64,000 bases of DNA from Parapedobacter composti (GTDB lineage Bacteria > Bacteroidota > Bacteroidia > Sphingobacteriales > Sphingobacteriaceae): positions 1-64,000 of the forward strand of contig NZ_FOLL01000022.1 in assembly GCF_900112315.1 (NCBI RefSeq), read 5' to 3'. Positions 62,709 through 64,000 of this stretch are shown here, piece after piece. Each line of letters begins with the position of its first letter. Position 1 is the stretch's first letter. The notes beneath the pieces were generated by a model. The model had not been told where the DNA came from. It was given only the letters and a program-made list of their open reading frames with translations, and did not search any database. The position numbers and the translations under genes are program-made.

Positions 62709-64000
62709 ATGGAAAAGGTCAAAGAGAAACCGGACTTTGCATACATGCGGATTGCCAAGGTCATGGAGCAGCAAATCTTGAACGGTACATTACGCACCGG
62801 AGACAAACTACCTTCTTTAAGAACCATTTGCCGTGAGTATGGCGTAAGCCAGAACACAGCGTTAACTGCTTACTATAACCTGGAAAGCAAGTTTTTAATT
62901 GAAACCAGGCCTCAATCGGGATATTATGTACGCTATTCAAAAACCAAAATTCCGTCTCTCCCTCAAATAACCAATCCGGGCGCTAACGCGGAGTACACGG
63001 ATAGTGAATCAATGATCCGAAAGGTTTATGACAGCCTTGGGGAAGACGGACATTTGCCGCTTGCCTTAGGTTCTCCTGCTAATGAACTGCTACCCATCGC
63101 AAAACTCAATAAAGGATTGGTGACGGCTACGCGAGAGCTCAAAGGCAGCGGCGTAGCCTATGACAAAACGGAAGGTAACGAACGGCTGCGGCGGCAAATC
63201 GCCCGATGGTCTTTTGCCATGGAGTGCGATCTCAATCCCGATGAAATCATTACGACCAGCGGTTGTTTGAACGCCGTATCCCTTTGCCTGATGGCGTTGA
63301 CCGAAAAAGGCGACACCATAGCCATGGAAAGTCCCATTTCATTCGGGATGCTGCAATTGGCTCAGACCTTAGGCCTCAAGGTACTGGAGTTACCTTCTGA
63401 CCCCCGAAGCGGCGTTGACTTGAATGCGTTAGCAGATGCGTTGAAGAAGAGAAAAATAAAGGCATGCCTTTTTATCAGCAATTTCAGCAATCCACTGGGA
63501 AGCTGCATGCCCGACGAGAACAAAAGACAAGCCGTAGGCCTGTTAGCGAAATACGATATCCCGCTTATTGAGAATGACCTTAATGGCGATGTCTATTTCA
63601 GCCAAAAGCGTCCGAAGTCATGCAAAACGTACGATGAAAGCGGCTTAGTGCTTTGGTGCGGGTCCGTATCGAAAACCCTTGCTCCGGGGTATCGGGTAGG
63701 CTGGGTTGCTCCGGGAAAATTCAAAGAGGAAGTGAGGCGAATAAAACGCTACCACAACATTTCCTCTACTTCCATTACACAGGAGGTCATTGCCGGATTT
63801 CTGGAAACAGGCCGGTATGAACGCCACCTCCGGAAGTTAAGGCACACACTTCATGGCAATTTGCTGAAATTTTCAAGGGCAATTGCTGACCACTTCCCCG
63901 AAGGGACGATGGCCAGCAGACCACAGGGTGGATTCGTTATTTGGGTGGAGTTACCTGGGCCTATCGATACGTATGACTTGTACGAAAAATGCCTGCGTTA
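62709..64000 (+). CDS. MocR-type GntR/aminotransferase regulator (partial)
   Basis: From ATG 62709 the frame stays open to the window end (at least 430 codons). The N-terminus is a GntR wHTH: MRIAKVMEQQILNGTLRTGD, KLPSLRTICREYGVSQNTAL. After a linker comes a fold-type I PLP aminotransferase domain with ITTSGCLNAVSLCL, FISNFSNPLGSCM, ENDLNGDVYF and the PLP-binding Lys in SVSKTLAPGYRVGW. MocR/PdxR proteins use PLP as a co-ligand to regulate nearby genes, here possibly the divergent panE-like/SDR pair. The 3' end is missing. Confidence 0.9.
   Translation, partial: MEKVKEKPDFAYMRIAKVMEQQILNGTLRTGDKLPSLRTICREYGVSQNTALTAYYNLESKFLIETRPQSGYYVRYSKTKIPSLPQITNPGANAEYTDSESMIRKVYDSLGEDGHLPLALGSPANELLPIAKLNKGLVTATRELKGSGVAYDKTEGNERLRRQIARWSFAMECDLNPDEIITTSGCLNAVSLCLMALTEKGDTIAMESPISFGMLQLAQTLGLKVLELPSDPRSGVDLNALADALKKRKIKACLFISNFSNPLGSCMPDENKRQAVGLLAKYDIPLIENDLNGDVYFSQKRPKSCKTYDESGLVLWCGSVSKTLAPGYRVGWVAPGKFKEEVRRIKRYHNISSTSITQEVIAGFLETGRYERHLRKLRHTLHGNLLKFSRAIADHFPEGTMASRPQGGFVIWVELPGPIDTYDLYEKCLR

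Overview
This window looks like a chromosomal piece of a Bacteroidota bacterium, most likely Sphingobacteriaceae-like (Pedobacter/Parapedobacter/Sphingobacterium relatives). The evidence is a SusC/SusD pair with an STN domain driven by an ECF sigma/FecR pair, BACON and DUF5689 surface lipoproteins, a short RpoD-type sigma factor beginning MRQLKIS, TAnnTTTG-like promoter sequence, and few Shine-Dalgarno sites. The genus is inference.

Layout. 1-153 is the tail of an IS3-family transposase. 202-12321 is one very large CRISPR array: by hand count 185 copies of a 30-nt repeat and 184 spacers, with no repeat variant seen. It is read on the minus strand. Its leader (12322-12532) is followed by a complete type I-B cas operon, also minus strand: cas6, an unknown ORF, cas8b, cas7, cas5, cas3, an AAA/DUF4143 ATPase, cas4, cas1, cas2 (23281 down to 12533). 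23636-26824 holds a thermonuclease-like lipoprotein, a response regulator, a TPR histidine kinase and a tiny Gly/Asp-rich lipoprotein. 27253-28152 is an unknown membrane protein. 28362-42668 is a sigma/anti-sigma-controlled SusCD locus with two EEP-fold phosphoesterases and three surface lipoproteins. 42821-47112 holds small enzymes and an AraC/DJ-1 regulator. 47223-50149 has a decayed AbiEii gene, a sigma factor, a cold-shock protein and a KAS III. 50386-52176 is a small remnant island at a tRNA-Ser gene, carrying a YoeB-type toxin-antitoxin and an orphan HipB-like repressor. 52156-62562 is mostly housekeeping: tRNA-Ser, tRNA-Arg, M42 peptidase, TerC, acyl-CoA dehydrogenase, apt, hpf, xerC, rpsU, an SDR and a PanE-like reductase. 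62709-64000 is the start of a MocR-type regulator cut by the window end.

Main result. Spacers fall into families that encode the same short peptide but differ at codon third positions, and family members share the same spacer edge on the presumed PAM side. Several peptides look, from memory, like the replication initiator (VP4) and major capsid protein (VP1) of Microviridae, small ssDNA phages. The array therefore appears to record repeated attack by many divergent microviruses, sampled at the same protospacers. The ATPase gene is start-stop coupled (ATGA) to cas4, so it is probably translated as part of the CRISPR operon.

How the genes work together. The cas genes form a DNA-targeting Cascade (Cas8b/Cas7/Cas5/Cas6), a Cas3 effector and a Cas1-Cas2-Cas4 adaptation module. 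The SusCD locus probably binds, cleaves and imports a phosphodiester-containing polymer, possibly nucleic acid, under an outer-membrane-to-cytoplasm signalling relay.
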